In this document: positions 30,422 through 39,487 of the stretch, in pieces | Layout of the letters: every line of letters begins with the position of its first letter | Position numbering within the stretch: the first letter of the stretch is position 1 | Origin: Thermoproteota archaeon | GTDB lineage: Archaea > Korarchaeota > Korarchaeia > Korarchaeales > Korarchaeaceae | Length of the DNA: 64,000 nt | Assembly: GCA_015522685.1 (NCBI GenBank) | Contig: WALU01000035.1 | Coordinates: 58,035-122,034, forward strand | Direction: 5' to 3' | Program-made: the position numbers and the translations under genes | Notes under the pieces: model-generated | Seen by the model: only the letters and a program-made list of their open reading frames with translations | What the model was told of the DNA's origin: nothing | Database searches by the model: none

Positions 30422-30496
30422 GCCCCGGTAGCTCAGCTTGGTTGGAGCGCCGCCTTGGTAAGGCGGAGGTCGCGGGTTCGAATCCCGCCCGAGGCT
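30422..30496 (+). tRNA. tRNA-Thr (GGU)
   Basis: GCCCCGGTAGCTCAGC...CCGCCTTGGTAAGGCGG...GCGGGTTCGAATCCCGCCCGAGGCT; upstream TATA-like ATTTATAAAG. Confidence 0.93.
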
Positions 30497-30519
30497 TCAT
30501 TTGCAAAGGGTGTGTTACA

Positions 30520-31116
30520 GTGGTACTAGCTACAGCAATTGGTGTGAAGTTTAAAGATGGAGTGGTCCTAGCAGCTGATAGGAGAGTATCTTACGGCACT
30601 TTCGTGTTGAGCAAATCAGCTAAGAAAGTTTTCTTGCTTAATGATAAGGTTGGTATTTCGACAGCAGGCTTACCGGGAGACTTTCAAGAGCTTATTGATG
30701 TGGTCAAATTTAATATGACCATATATGAATTAGACCATGAGAGAAAGGCTAGCCCAACTAATGTAGCCAAATTACTTTCTCTCTTATTATATCAAGGTAG
30801 ATTTAAGGGTATATATTACACTGAGCTTATAGTGGGAGGGGTAGAAGGGGGAGTCCTTAAGATACTGGTTTTAGATCCTGCTGGCGGGCTTATGGAGGAG
30901 AAATTCGCGGCTGTAGGCACTGGGGCTCAGATTGCCACAGGAATCTTGGAGAGAAGATATAAGGACAACTTATCTGGAGATGAGGCTTTAAAACTCGCCG
31001 AGATGTCAATGAGAGAGGCTATATCTAGAGATGCTTTATCTGGTGACGGTATAGATATGTTGCTTATATCTAAATCAGGTACAAAGGTGATATATATACC
31101 TCTCAAAACCGCGTAG
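30520..31116 (+). CDS. psmB: Proteasome beta subunit lacking the catalytic Thr1 residue
   Basis: From GTG 30520: MVLATAIGVKFKDGVVLAADRRVSYGTFVLSKSAKKVF; Asp17 and Lys33 equivalents present, position 1 is Ala. Confidence 0.85.
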   Translation: MVLATAIGVKFKDGVVLAADRRVSYGTFVLSKSAKKVFLLNDKVGISTAGLPGDFQELIDVVKFNMTIYELDHERKASPTNVAKLLSLLLYQGRFKGIYYTELIVGGVEGGVLKILVLDPAGGLMEEKFAAVGTGAQIATGILERRYKDNLSGDEALKLAEMSMREAISRDALSGDGIDMLLISKSGTKVIYIPLKTA

Positions 31117-31125
31117 GGATTTACA

Positions 31126-32241
31126 ATGAGCCTCACCAATCAAGATAGAGTAAAGAGTATGCTAATAGATCTAGCAGGAATAAAGAGTTTTAGGGGAAGA
31201 GAGGGTGAGGTGGTCTACTATATAACGGATCTTCTTTCTAGATATGCAGATAAGGTAATACACCAGCCAGTAAAGGATTGCGCTGGTAATGTAATAGCAT
31301 TTTTAAATGCAAAAAGTAAGGATAATGTTCTCTTATTAGCTCACACAGATACTTTTGAGATATATACCAACTGGACTAAGAGTCCCTGGGGTGATATAGA
31401 GGAGGACAAGTTGTACGGCCTTGGCGTATTTGATGATAAGAGCATGATTGCAGCGATGATGGAGACCTTAATTACTGCATCGAAGTGGGGCAATAGTAGA
31501 GGACTTGTATTTGCAGCTGTATGCGATACTGAAGGGTTTAGTAGAGGTACTTACGAACTGTTGAGAAGCGGCATACTTCCGAATGTAAGTAAAGCTATAG
31601 TGGCTGGACCTACAAATATGAAATTATTCAGAGGAGCTTTTGGTAGGTTCGTATTTGATGTAGATATATGGGGACTAGCTGCTCCAGGTACCGAGGAGAC
31701 GGGAATTAATGCCGTTATAGAGGCTGCTAAGATTATACTTTGGGCAATCGATCTGCCTAAGGTTGATGGTATAGGAGGTAGTGTAGCTCCATTAAGTATA
31801 AAATCCCCTGAACTAATTATAGCCCACCCAGATAGATGTTTAGTAAGGCTAGATAGGCACTATCCTCCGGGGAATGATCCTGGAGTCATAAGAAAGAAGT
31901 TCATGAAACATCTCAAGAAGACCCCAGAGCTAAAAGCCAAGATAAAGGTATCGCTGATGAAGAGGCCTACACCATTTATGGAGCCGTATGAACTAGCAGA
32001 GAACGATGATTTCATAGAGGAGATTCAATCTATAGTAGAGGAGGTGATAGATAAGAGATTAAATGTTGATATTTACAGGACGGTATCTGACGCGAATTAC
32101 CTTTATAGGATGAAGGGAATAAAATCTGTAATATTTGGACCAAGAGGAGGAAATCATCATTCAGCTGATGAGTATGTATCTCTACCATCAGTGTATAAAG
32201 TAGCTGAAATTCTTGCCCACTTGTTTAAACCACAGGGTTAG
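31126..32241 (+). CDS. M20-family metallopeptidase
   Basis: LLLAHTDTFEIY...GLGVFDDKSMIAAMME...VCDTEGF...GGNHHSADEYV. Confidence 0.85.
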   Translation: MSLTNQDRVKSMLIDLAGIKSFRGREGEVVYYITDLLSRYADKVIHQPVKDCAGNVIAFLNAKSKDNVLLLAHTDTFEIYTNWTKSPWGDIEEDKLYGLGVFDDKSMIAAMMETLITASKWGNSRGLVFAAVCDTEGFSRGTYELLRSGILPNVSKAIVAGPTNMKLFRGAFGRFVFDVDIWGLAAPGTEETGINAVIEAAKIILWAIDLPKVDGIGGSVAPLSIKSPELIIAHPDRCLVRLDRHYPPGNDPGVIRKKFMKHLKKTPELKAKIKVSLMKRPTPFMEPYELAENDDFIEEIQSIVEEVIDKRLNVDIYRTVSDANYLYRMKGIKSVIFGPRGGNHHSADEYVSLPSVYKVAEILAHLFKPQG

Positions 32242-32243
32242 AA

Positions 32244-33365
32244 ATGATTTCTCAAGATTTTCTCATAGATTTTCTCATCTTCTGGGCTGCTGTCTATGCA
32301 ATCGGATCTGTCACGAGCAGATACTTAGGGAAACGTAGATTAAAGGTCAATATATTTTATATAGAGTTGTCATTTCCTCCAGAGAGTTTTTCTAGCGTGT
32401 TTAGACCATTGGGTAGAATAGTCGGCCCTCTTTTCAAGCTAGGCATAATCTCCTTACTTGCGCTTTCCGCAATAACATTTATTTATATGATTCAAATAAC
32501 AATTAGTGCCATTTCTGGGCCTAAGGTAGCCGGAATAGTGCCAGTTATACCGGGAGTGACTTTTGAATTGAGTGCACCTGTTCTTCTCTCGATATTCATC
32601 GTCTTAGTTGTCCATGAATTTGGGCATGCTGCTGCAAGCACATATGTGGGTGTCCAGATAAAGAAGATTTCTTTTTTCATTCTATTTCTCTTTATAGGAG
32701 CATTTGTGGAACCAGATGAAGATTCTATAAAGAGACTTGATCCTGTACGTAGGATGGGAATCTACTCCTCTGGCATATTCATGAATATTCTAACAACATT
32801 GCTTGTAGTTATAATAGCACTTTCTATATTTCCTGGATTTCTCTATTCTCCATCCGGCGCCTATGTAGAAAATGTTTTTCAAAATGGTCCATCATATGGT
32901 ATACTGCCCAATAATGTAGTAATCAAGCAGATAGGAAGGTATAAGGTTACGGATCTTAAGTCTCTGATAGAAGCGCTGAGAGAGTATCGTCCAGGGGAGA
33001 GTGTTCAAGTAATTACAGATCGAGGATCATTTATAGTTAAGTTAGGGCCTAGACCAGATAACCCTAGTATGGCATTTTTAGGCGTTAGGCTCTCCTCTTT
33101 CCCATATTATTCCCCAATAATACCCCTTCCTAGTTATATTATTATCCAACTTATAGAATTATTCTACTTTCTTTTACTCTTCAACATAGGATTAGCGGGC
33201 CTAAACGCCCTGCCAATGCTACCATTGGATGGTGGTTTAGTTCTATCAGAACTGCTAACGATCTATCTCGGGAATGAAACATTGGCGAGAAAACTGACTT
33301 GGGCTGTATCAGCCCCTCTGGCTTTAATATTGGTATATAATGTGCTATTATTTTTCTTGAGTTGA
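32244..33365 (+). CDS. Site-2 protease family (M50) with PDZ insert
   Basis: VVHEFGHAAAS (HExxH), LPMLPLDGG, internal PDZ-like region GPSYGILPNNVVIKQIGRYKVTDLKSLIEAL. Confidence 0.9.
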   Translation: MISQDFLIDFLIFWAAVYAIGSVTSRYLGKRRLKVNIFYIELSFPPESFSSVFRPLGRIVGPLFKLGIISLLALSAITFIYMIQITISAISGPKVAGIVPVIPGVTFELSAPVLLSIFIVLVVHEFGHAAASTYVGVQIKKISFFILFLFIGAFVEPDEDSIKRLDPVRRMGIYSSGIFMNILTTLLVVIIALSIFPGFLYSPSGAYVENVFQNGPSYGILPNNVVIKQIGRYKVTDLKSLIEALREYRPGESVQVITDRGSFIVKLGPRPDNPSMAFLGVRLSSFPYYSPIIPLPSYIIIQLIELFYFLLLFNIGLAGLNALPMLPLDGGLVLSELLTIYLGNETLARKLTWAVSAPLALILVYNVLLFFLS

Positions 33366-34393
33366 TTAGATTGCCGAATCCATTCAAACAAGCTGCAGTA
33401 CCTTTAGATGTAGATGATATTTTAGATATATCATTTAAAAGAGCTTTCAAGAAATTAAAGCCAAGAAAGAGCAAAGGAGATAAACTTCTCATTTACAAGG
33501 CAAGAGAAATATCAAGAATACAAGTGATATCGGATACTTTAACAAGTAGATTGAATAAAGTTGTTAAGAAGTTTCCCAATATAGACAAATTAGATTCCTT
33601 CTATAGAGAATTGCTTGATGTGCTAGCGAGTATCAATCGAATTAGGCACTCATTAGGAGCCATCCAATGGGCTTCTAAACTAGTAAAGAGATTATCTAGG
33701 ATATACATCATTAGAATAAGGAAATCAAATGATCTTGATCTCATGGTACAGCTAAGAAAGGAAGCTCTTGGTAGAATATCCTCTGTTATTAAGAGAGTAA
33801 GTCCAGAAATAAATTTCTTAAGGGAGGTAATACCTACTCTAAGAGATTTACCTGACTTAGATACCGAGGTAACAGCTGTAATAATAGCAGGAATGCCCAA
33901 CACTGGAAAAAGTACATTACTATCCAGATTAACTACACAGGTACCTGAGATAGCTCCTTATCCTTTTACAACTAAGGGATTAATTATCGGACATGGAGAG
34001 TTAAATGGCGAGAAAATACAATTTATAGATACTCCTGGTTTGCTAGATAGACCACTATTTAAGAGGAATAGGATAGAATTACAGGCTATAGTAGCTCTAA
34101 AATATTTGAGAGGAATCGTGTTGTATATCTTTGATCCAACAGAGATATGTGGATATTCTATAAGGGAACAAGCTTCTCTACTAGAAGATCTCAAAAACTC
34201 TTTAAAGCAATTTATTATAGCTATCGTGAATAAAGCAGACTTAGAAAGGGAGTATAGAGAGAATTTCGAAAAAGTATCTGATTATTTGAGAAGGAGGAAT
34301 ATGAAATTCATAAAAATATCAGCTGAAGAAGGGATGGGATTACCAATGCTAAAGAAATTCCTATCTTACAATCTAAAGGAGGAAGTTGAATGA
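33362..34393 (+). CDS. NOG1-like GTPase
   Basis: IAGMPNTGKSTLLSRLT, DTPGLLDRP, NKAD. Confidence 0.85.
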   Translation: MIRLPNPFKQAAVPLDVDDILDISFKRAFKKLKPRKSKGDKLLIYKAREISRIQVISDTLTSRLNKVVKKFPNIDKLDSFYRELLDVLASINRIRHSLGAIQWASKLVKRLSRIYIIRIRKSNDLDLMVQLRKEALGRISSVIKRVSPEINFLREVIPTLRDLPDLDTEVTAVIIAGMPNTGKSTLLSRLTTQVPEIAPYPFTTKGLIIGHGELNGEKIQFIDTPGLLDRPLFKRNRIELQAIVALKYLRGIVLYIFDPTEICGYSIREQASLLEDLKNSLKQFIIAIVNKADLEREYRENFEKVSDYLRRRNMKFIKISAEEGMGLPMLKKFLSYNLKEEVE

Positions 34394-35424
34394 AAGAGGT
34401 CTTCTTTCTCTCAGGAGAACATCCTCCCCTCCCAGAAGAAGAAGTGAAGGCAGTACTAGAATCATATGGGGTTGAGTATAAGGTAGTGATGAAAGTGGAT
34501 TCCGCACTCGTTCTGGATATTGATATAAAGCATCCTATTCGAAAATCATTGAGAGATAGGCTAGCCTTCACAAAATCTTTTGGAAGTTTACTAGCTATAC
34601 TAAAGCCTGAGGACCTAACTAGAAGGAAGCTTGATGATATCAATCCTCCAAGGATTACAGGAAAATTTCGGGCTACAGCAGTAAGAGTTAGAGGATGTTG
34701 TAAATGGATAAGGAGATCAGACCTAGAGAAGGAGATAGGATCTTGGATCCTTTCAAGAAATCAGAGAGCTAAAGTAGACTTAAGTAATCCAAATGCAGAG
34801 ATAATCGCTTTACTTACTTCTAACATGATTATCATCCTTCTAAAGGAATATGAGATCGATAGGACCTTATTCAAAATAAAAGAGGTTGCAGCTAGACCTT
34901 TTGTCCATCCAGCATCTATGAGACCTACCCTAGCTAGAGCCATAATCAACCTAGCTAGAACTAGGCCGGATGATATGGTATTAGATCCATTCGTTGGAGT
35001 TGGTGGTATAGCTTTGGAGATATTATCTATTGGCGCTAAGGTGATAGGTGCTGACATAAGCGATAGAATGTTGTTTGAGACAAAGAATAATCTAATCGCC
35101 TATGGATTTCTGGAGGGATTTAAGCTGATATCTGGAAATGCCCTTGATCTGAATTTGGAGGAGAAAGTTGATAGAATAGTCACGGATCCACCATATGGTA
35201 GGATAAGCAAGCCGATCGGCTTTAGCTCCAGCGAGTTAGTGAGAAGATTTATCAAGAAGTCACCTGAATACCTTAAGAAGGGAGGTTGGATTGCTATATC
35301 TGTCCCTGAAGGACATTTAGATGAGCACCATTTCCTTGACTCAGGGTTTGAACCGATTCAGAGTTTCTATGTAAGAGAGCATAGATCTTTGACTAGGCAC
35401 CTATGGACAGCGAGGTTACCTTAG
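34390..35424 (+). CDS. tRNA (guanine-N2) methyltransferase, Trm11/TrmG10-like
   Basis: DPFVGVGGIALEILSIGAKVIGADIS, TDPPYGR. Confidence 0.85.
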   Translation: MKEVFFLSGEHPPLPEEEVKAVLESYGVEYKVVMKVDSALVLDIDIKHPIRKSLRDRLAFTKSFGSLLAILKPEDLTRRKLDDINPPRITGKFRATAVRVRGCCKWIRRSDLEKEIGSWILSRNQRAKVDLSNPNAEIIALLTSNMIIILLKEYEIDRTLFKIKEVAARPFVHPASMRPTLARAIINLARTRPDDMVLDPFVGVGGIALEILSIGAKVIGADISDRMLFETKNNLIAYGFLEGFKLISGNALDLNLEEKVDRIVTDPPYGRISKPIGFSSSELVRRFIKKSPEYLKKGGWIAISVPEGHLDEHHFLDSGFEPIQSFYVREHRSLTRHLWTARLP

Positions 35425-35425
35425 C

Positions 35426-36334
35426 ATGAAGGTTAGGTTCTTAGGAACGAGCTCAGCAATACCTACAGGTAGCAGGGGCTTACCTGCTATACTAATTAAA
35501 ACAATGGATGATTCTATATTGCTAGATTGCGGTGAAGGAACACAGAGACAGATGATCAAAGCAGGAGAAAGTTTGATGAAGATACGTAATGTTATCATCA
35601 CTCATTTACATGGGGATCACTTCTTTGGTCTTCTTCCGCTAATTCAGACATTAGGGATCCTCAGAAAGAACTCAGAGCTTCATATAATAGGGCCTTCTGG
35701 TTTAGAGGGCATAATTGGGGAGATAGAATATATAATGGGTTCTAAACACCAGTTTAAGACGTCCTTCACTGAAATAGAGACAAAAAGGATATATAAGCTT
35801 AACAAATTCATCTTAGAATTCTTCCCGGTAGATCATGCAGGTTTTGAGACATATGGAGTAAAGATTAGAGAAAAAGAAAAACCTGGCCGTTTTAATCCCG
35901 AGAAAGCGGATGAGCTTGAGGTACCGCCCATCCTCCGAGGAATACTTCAGAGAGGCTTCTCCGTCAAGCTTCCAAATGGAAAGATAGTAAAGCCACAGGA
36001 GGTAATGGGCCCACCTAGGAAGGGGCCTATTATAGTTTACTCGTCAGATACTAGGCCAGTAGAATCCGTAGTAAGCAAGGCGAAAGGAGTAGATATGTTA
36101 ATTCACGAAGCTACATATTTACACGATTTGAGGGATAGAGCTATGGCTACTGGTCATAGCACCGCTCTAGAAGCGGGGGAAGTTGCTAATGCTGCCAATG
36201 TGAAGAAGTTGATTCTTACCCACTTTAGTGCTAGATATAAGGAAGAAGACTTAGTAAAATTCAAGAAAGAAGCATCTAACATCTTTAAAGGAGAAATTGT
36301 AATAGCTAAAGATTTTTTAACGATCAGCCTCTGA
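35426..36334 (+). CDS. rnz: Ribonuclease Z
   Basis: MKVRFLGTSSAIPTGSRGLPA, DCGEGTQRQ, ITHLHGDHFFGLL, GHSTALEAG, LTHFSARY. Confidence 0.96.
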   Translation: MKVRFLGTSSAIPTGSRGLPAILIKTMDDSILLDCGEGTQRQMIKAGESLMKIRNVIITHLHGDHFFGLLPLIQTLGILRKNSELHIIGPSGLEGIIGEIEYIMGSKHQFKTSFTEIETKRIYKLNKFILEFFPVDHAGFETYGVKIREKEKPGRFNPEKADELEVPPILRGILQRGFSVKLPNGKIVKPQEVMGPPRKGPIIVYSSDTRPVESVVSKAKGVDMLIHEATYLHDLRDRAMATGHSTALEAGEVANAANVKKLILTHFSARYKEEDLVKFKKEASNIFKGEIVIAKDFLTISL

Positions 36335-36341
36335 ATCTACT

Positions 36342-36824
36342 CTATTTGCTTCCAAAGAGAAGATCATGAACTGTCGCCTCCTCAATAGGTCTTCCCCTCT
36401 CGGTCTTAGGTACAAGCCAGTTGGCTAGTACTATAGGATTTCCTTCATATTCTATCTTAAGTAGTATTACGCCTAGAGGAGATATCTCTTCTCTATCACA
36501 TAATCTTACCTTGCCGTTGTATGCCGCCTGTTTATGGAACCTCAAAGGCCTTAGTTCATGCTTTCTAGTTAACAGTAGGCTCCTAGCTGTATCTAAAACT
36601 CTATTATTTCTAAGTGAAGATCTGAGCTTTATTAGAGGCTCATAACCCTCCTTTCTAATAATTATCTGCTTTATTTCATCTCCTATCATCTCAACGTCAT
36701 CTACTTCTTCATTAAAGGGGATTATTGTGTTAATAGCATGGAGGACTTTCTTTGGATCTTCTGTAGGATAAATCTCTGCCTCAGCTGTCAATTTAATATC
36801 TATCCTATTTTCAGATAGTCCCAA
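36342..36824 (-). CDS. UPF0201-family RNA-binding-like protein
   Basis: AEIYPTEDPKKVLHAI, NNRVLDTARSLLL, HKQAAYNGKVRLCD. Confidence 0.75.
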   Translation of the reverse strand: MGLSENRIDIKLTAEAEIYPTEDPKKVLHAINTIIPFNEEVDDVEMIGDEIKQIIIRKEGYEPLIKLRSSLRNNRVLDTARSLLLTRKHELRPLRFHKQAAYNGKVRLCDREEISPLGVILLKIEYEGNPIVLANWLVPKTERGRPIEEATVHDLLFGSK

Positions 36825-37210
36825 TTCTCGACCCTCCTCCTAGTAAAGCTCTCTAATTCTTCTATGAGAGGGGGGAATTTCAGAGAGATATATTGTTTTC
36901 TAGGAAAATCATCTAGCTTCCCTCCCAATTCTGTTATTACTTTTTTCAATCTTTTATAAAGTAATACGCCTTCTCTATCGAAATCTGTTAGAATAATGAA
37001 AGTCTTACCTCCTACTCTCTTACACCCTTCATTCTTAATATCTCTAAGTAGAAGGGATGCCAAGGTGAATTTTCCCTTAATACCCACTCCTTTTAGTGCC
37101 TTCACATCCCTAGATCCCTCAACTACTATTTCAACGTCTAAAGGAGAAGATCTAGCGTTCAGCATATTTACCCATTGAGCAATATAACTTATGAGAATCT
37201 TTGACCTCAA
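36800..37210 (-). CDS. Toprim-domain protein
   Basis: VVEGSRDVKALKGVGI...FIILTDFDREGVLLYKRL. Confidence 0.8.
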   Translation of the reverse strand: MRSKILISYIAQWVNMLNARSSPLDVEIVVEGSRDVKALKGVGIKGKFTLASLLLRDIKNEGCKRVGGKTFIILTDFDREGVLLYKRLKKVITELGGKLDDFPRKQYISLKFPPLIEELESFTRRRVENWDYLKIG

Positions 37211-37294
37211 ACAGATCTCCTATCGACTAGAGCCGGTATATGTTAATAAGATTATTTAGGGTGTTTTGTATATATATTGGGATGGTGAAGTACG

Positions 37295-38467
37295 ATGAAA
37301 CGGAATGCAACAGTGCTAGTCATTATACTATTACCCATAATGATATCTTCTTTACTCGCACCGGTTATGGAGATCTCCGGTGAGCCGAGCAAGAGTGCCT
37401 TTATAAATAGAATGAATGTTAATGCTGGGCTTCTCGAGAATTCCTCCGTAAGAGTAACAATAATTGCTGAAATTTTGGTACCAAGTGGATGTAATGGAAC
37501 TATCAACTCGATTGCATTTCCTGTAGTACCTGTAGGAATTGCCATGGAGAATCCAGAGAAGGGGATTCAGAACTACAAGGTTCTATTGGGTGACATAACT
37601 GTAAAGAAAATTAAAACTGAGTCCTTCAGTGATGTGTTGCTTGTTAAGTTCCTTAGAAAGTTAAAACCCGGAAATGCGACTAATATATCGTTTACATTCA
37701 CTCTCAAGCCATCTACAGCATTGGTAAGATTATCGGATAGTAGGTACAGGTTTGCTTATAGAATGTACATGCCTAACATTACTGTTTACTATAACACTTC
37801 TACTATGAGGACAATACTTCCTTATGGGGCAGGCATAACTAAAGTTGGATCTAATGGTATAGTTGAGATGGATTCTCTCTCTGATAGACTAACTGCAGTG
37901 TGGAAAACTTTTGGACCACCAAGAGGAGCTGGTTGGGACTTTATCTTAGAATTCAAGATTTTAAATGAAGTTCCAGTCATAGCTTCTCCTGAGACTACCT
38001 CTTCGGCTAATATAACAGTTACAAAAAAGGAGAATTTCTTCTCTCTTTCAGAGTTAATGCTCCTAATTATAATTTCAAACATCATAACAGGAGCTTCAGC
38101 TCTAGCTTTTTACAAGAGAGCCATCAAAAGGAAGACAATCGTAGAGAGATGGACTGATGAAGAAAAGGAGCTCACATTAAGTGAAGAGGATCTATTGAGA
38201 TATAGAGACTTAATTGAAAAATTGGATAGAGATGAGAGAGATATAGTGAATATATTAATGAGTAAAAATGGAAAGATGGAACAAAAAGAATTACCAGGAT
38301 TAACTGGCTTCTCGAAGAGCAAGGTTTCTAGGATGCTAAAAAGACTTGACTCTCTTGGCGTAGTAAAGAGGACATCTTTAGGTAAGACAAAGATGATAGA
38401 GCTCAATCCGGCATTGAAAGAAGTACTTAGGGATGAAAGCGAGTCCCATGCGGAGGGTGGGATTTGA
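37295..38467 (+). CDS. Membrane-anchored ectodomain protein with C-terminal winged-helix DNA-binding domain
   Basis: Signal peptide, N-glycosylation-rich beta ectodomain, TM LSELMLLIIISNIITGASALAFY, then DERDIVNILMSKNGKMEQKELPGLTGFSKSKVSRMLKRLDSLGVVKR. Confidence 0.75.
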   Translation: MKRNATVLVIILLPIMISSLLAPVMEISGEPSKSAFINRMNVNAGLLENSSVRVTIIAEILVPSGCNGTINSIAFPVVPVGIAMENPEKGIQNYKVLLGDITVKKIKTESFSDVLLVKFLRKLKPGNATNISFTFTLKPSTALVRLSDSRYRFAYRMYMPNITVYYNTSTMRTILPYGAGITKVGSNGIVEMDSLSDRLTAVWKTFGPPRGAGWDFILEFKILNEVPVIASPETTSSANITVTKKENFFSLSELMLLIIISNIITGASALAFYKRAIKRKTIVERWTDEEKELTLSEEDLLRYRDLIEKLDRDERDIVNILMSKNGKMEQKELPGLTGFSKSKVSRMLKRLDSLGVVKRTSLGKTKMIELNPALKEVLRDESESHAEGGI

Positions 38468-38533
38468 ACCCACGCACCCCTAAGGGAGCGGATCTTGAGT
38501 CCGCCGCCTTGGACCTGGCTCGGCCACCCCCGC
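38449..38533 (-). tRNA. tRNA-Leu (CAA)
   Basis: Reverse complement GCGGGGGTGGCCGAGCC...GGACTCAAGATCC...GGGTTCAAATCCCACCCTCCGC. Confidence 0.95.
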
Positions 38534-38558
38534 CATAAGAAGAATCAGCCTAGGCAAT

Positions 38559-39413
38559 TTAAAGGTTTTGTGGCGATATTCCTGTCTTTAAATAATCCAT
38601 TATACCTGTAAGCCTCCTTGGTACCATTCTTCTTGTAATCCTTCTATAAAAATTAGTAGGATTTGGAGATAACCTTACAAATATTGCCTTGGCATTAGAA
38701 CCGGAAATCTTTATAGGAGGAGACATTTTAATTGGAGATAGACCATCAGCTATAGCATAGACATATGGCTCTGAGGACCAAATCTCTACTTTCAAGTTTA
38801 AGGGAATAACGAATGATTTTACGGCCAGAGCGAGGCTTGGAGGCCAAGGAGCTACATAAGATACAATCATATCTTTAGATCTTGGATCTAGTAGAGGACC
38901 TCCTGCAGCAAGGGAATACGCTAAAGATCCGGTAGGCGTGGATATTACGACACCATCACATATACATTCTCCTGCAGGTACAGAATCGACAGCTATTCCA
39001 AGCCTAGATGATTTTCCCATTTTCCCGCTCCTTATGAGGAGCTCATTTAGGGCTATTAGTTTAGGTCTTCCTCTAATTTCTATTGTACTCGCTTGTTCAA
39101 GCCAGTACATCCCCTTTCTTAATATATCAGGTAAATAACTCAATTTATCCGAGTCGACTTCCAGTAGGGTGCCGTATGTACCATCCTTTATACCAAGTAA
39201 TGGAACTCTTCCCTGTATTTGATGGAATGCTCGAAGGAGTGTACCATCACCACCAACTATTATAGCTATGTCAGGCGCAGAACTTTGGTCCACTATGCTT
39301 ATACCCGCAGAAACCAAGGTTTTCTCTATAGTCCCAGCCAATTTTAAGGTTTTCTGCTTATCTCTGTTATATATTAATGATACTTTGTCTACTGGAGAGC
39401 CTTTCACTAGCAT
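38559..39413 (-). CDS. nadK: NAD kinase
   Basis: IIVGGDGTLLRAFH, GVVISTPTGSLAYSLAAGGPLLDP. Confidence 0.93.
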   Translation of the reverse strand: MLVKGSPVDKVSLIYNRDKQKTLKLAGTIEKTLVSAGISIVDQSSAPDIAIIVGGDGTLLRAFHQIQGRVPLLGIKDGTYGTLLEVDSDKLSYLPDILRKGMYWLEQASTIEIRGRPKLIALNELLIRSGKMGKSSRLGIAVDSVPAGECICDGVVISTPTGSLAYSLAAGGPLLDPRSKDMIVSYVAPWPPSLALAVKSFVIPLNLKVEIWSSEPYVYAIADGLSPIKMSPPIKISGSNAKAIFVRLSPNPTNFYRRITRRMVPRRLTGIMDYLKTGISPQNL

Positions 39414-39487
39414 TGCATGAATTCAACAGTTGGGCTTATTTAACATGCTTTCCATTACTCATGGTGTACATATTGATATCAAGAAGA

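Noticed and set aside
30418-30519. N-terminal extension MGPGSSAWLERRLGKAEVAGSNPARGFICKGCVT on the proteasome beta ORF
   Set aside because: It is the translated tRNA-Thr gene; the true start is most likely GTG at 30520.
39377-39487. Apparent TM segment at the N-terminus of the GINS ORF (YLTCFPLLMVYILISRR)
   Set aside because: It overlaps the start region of the divergent nadK; the conserved GINS sequence begins around MARTLEKLHYIKV, so the extension is probably upstream non-coding DNA.
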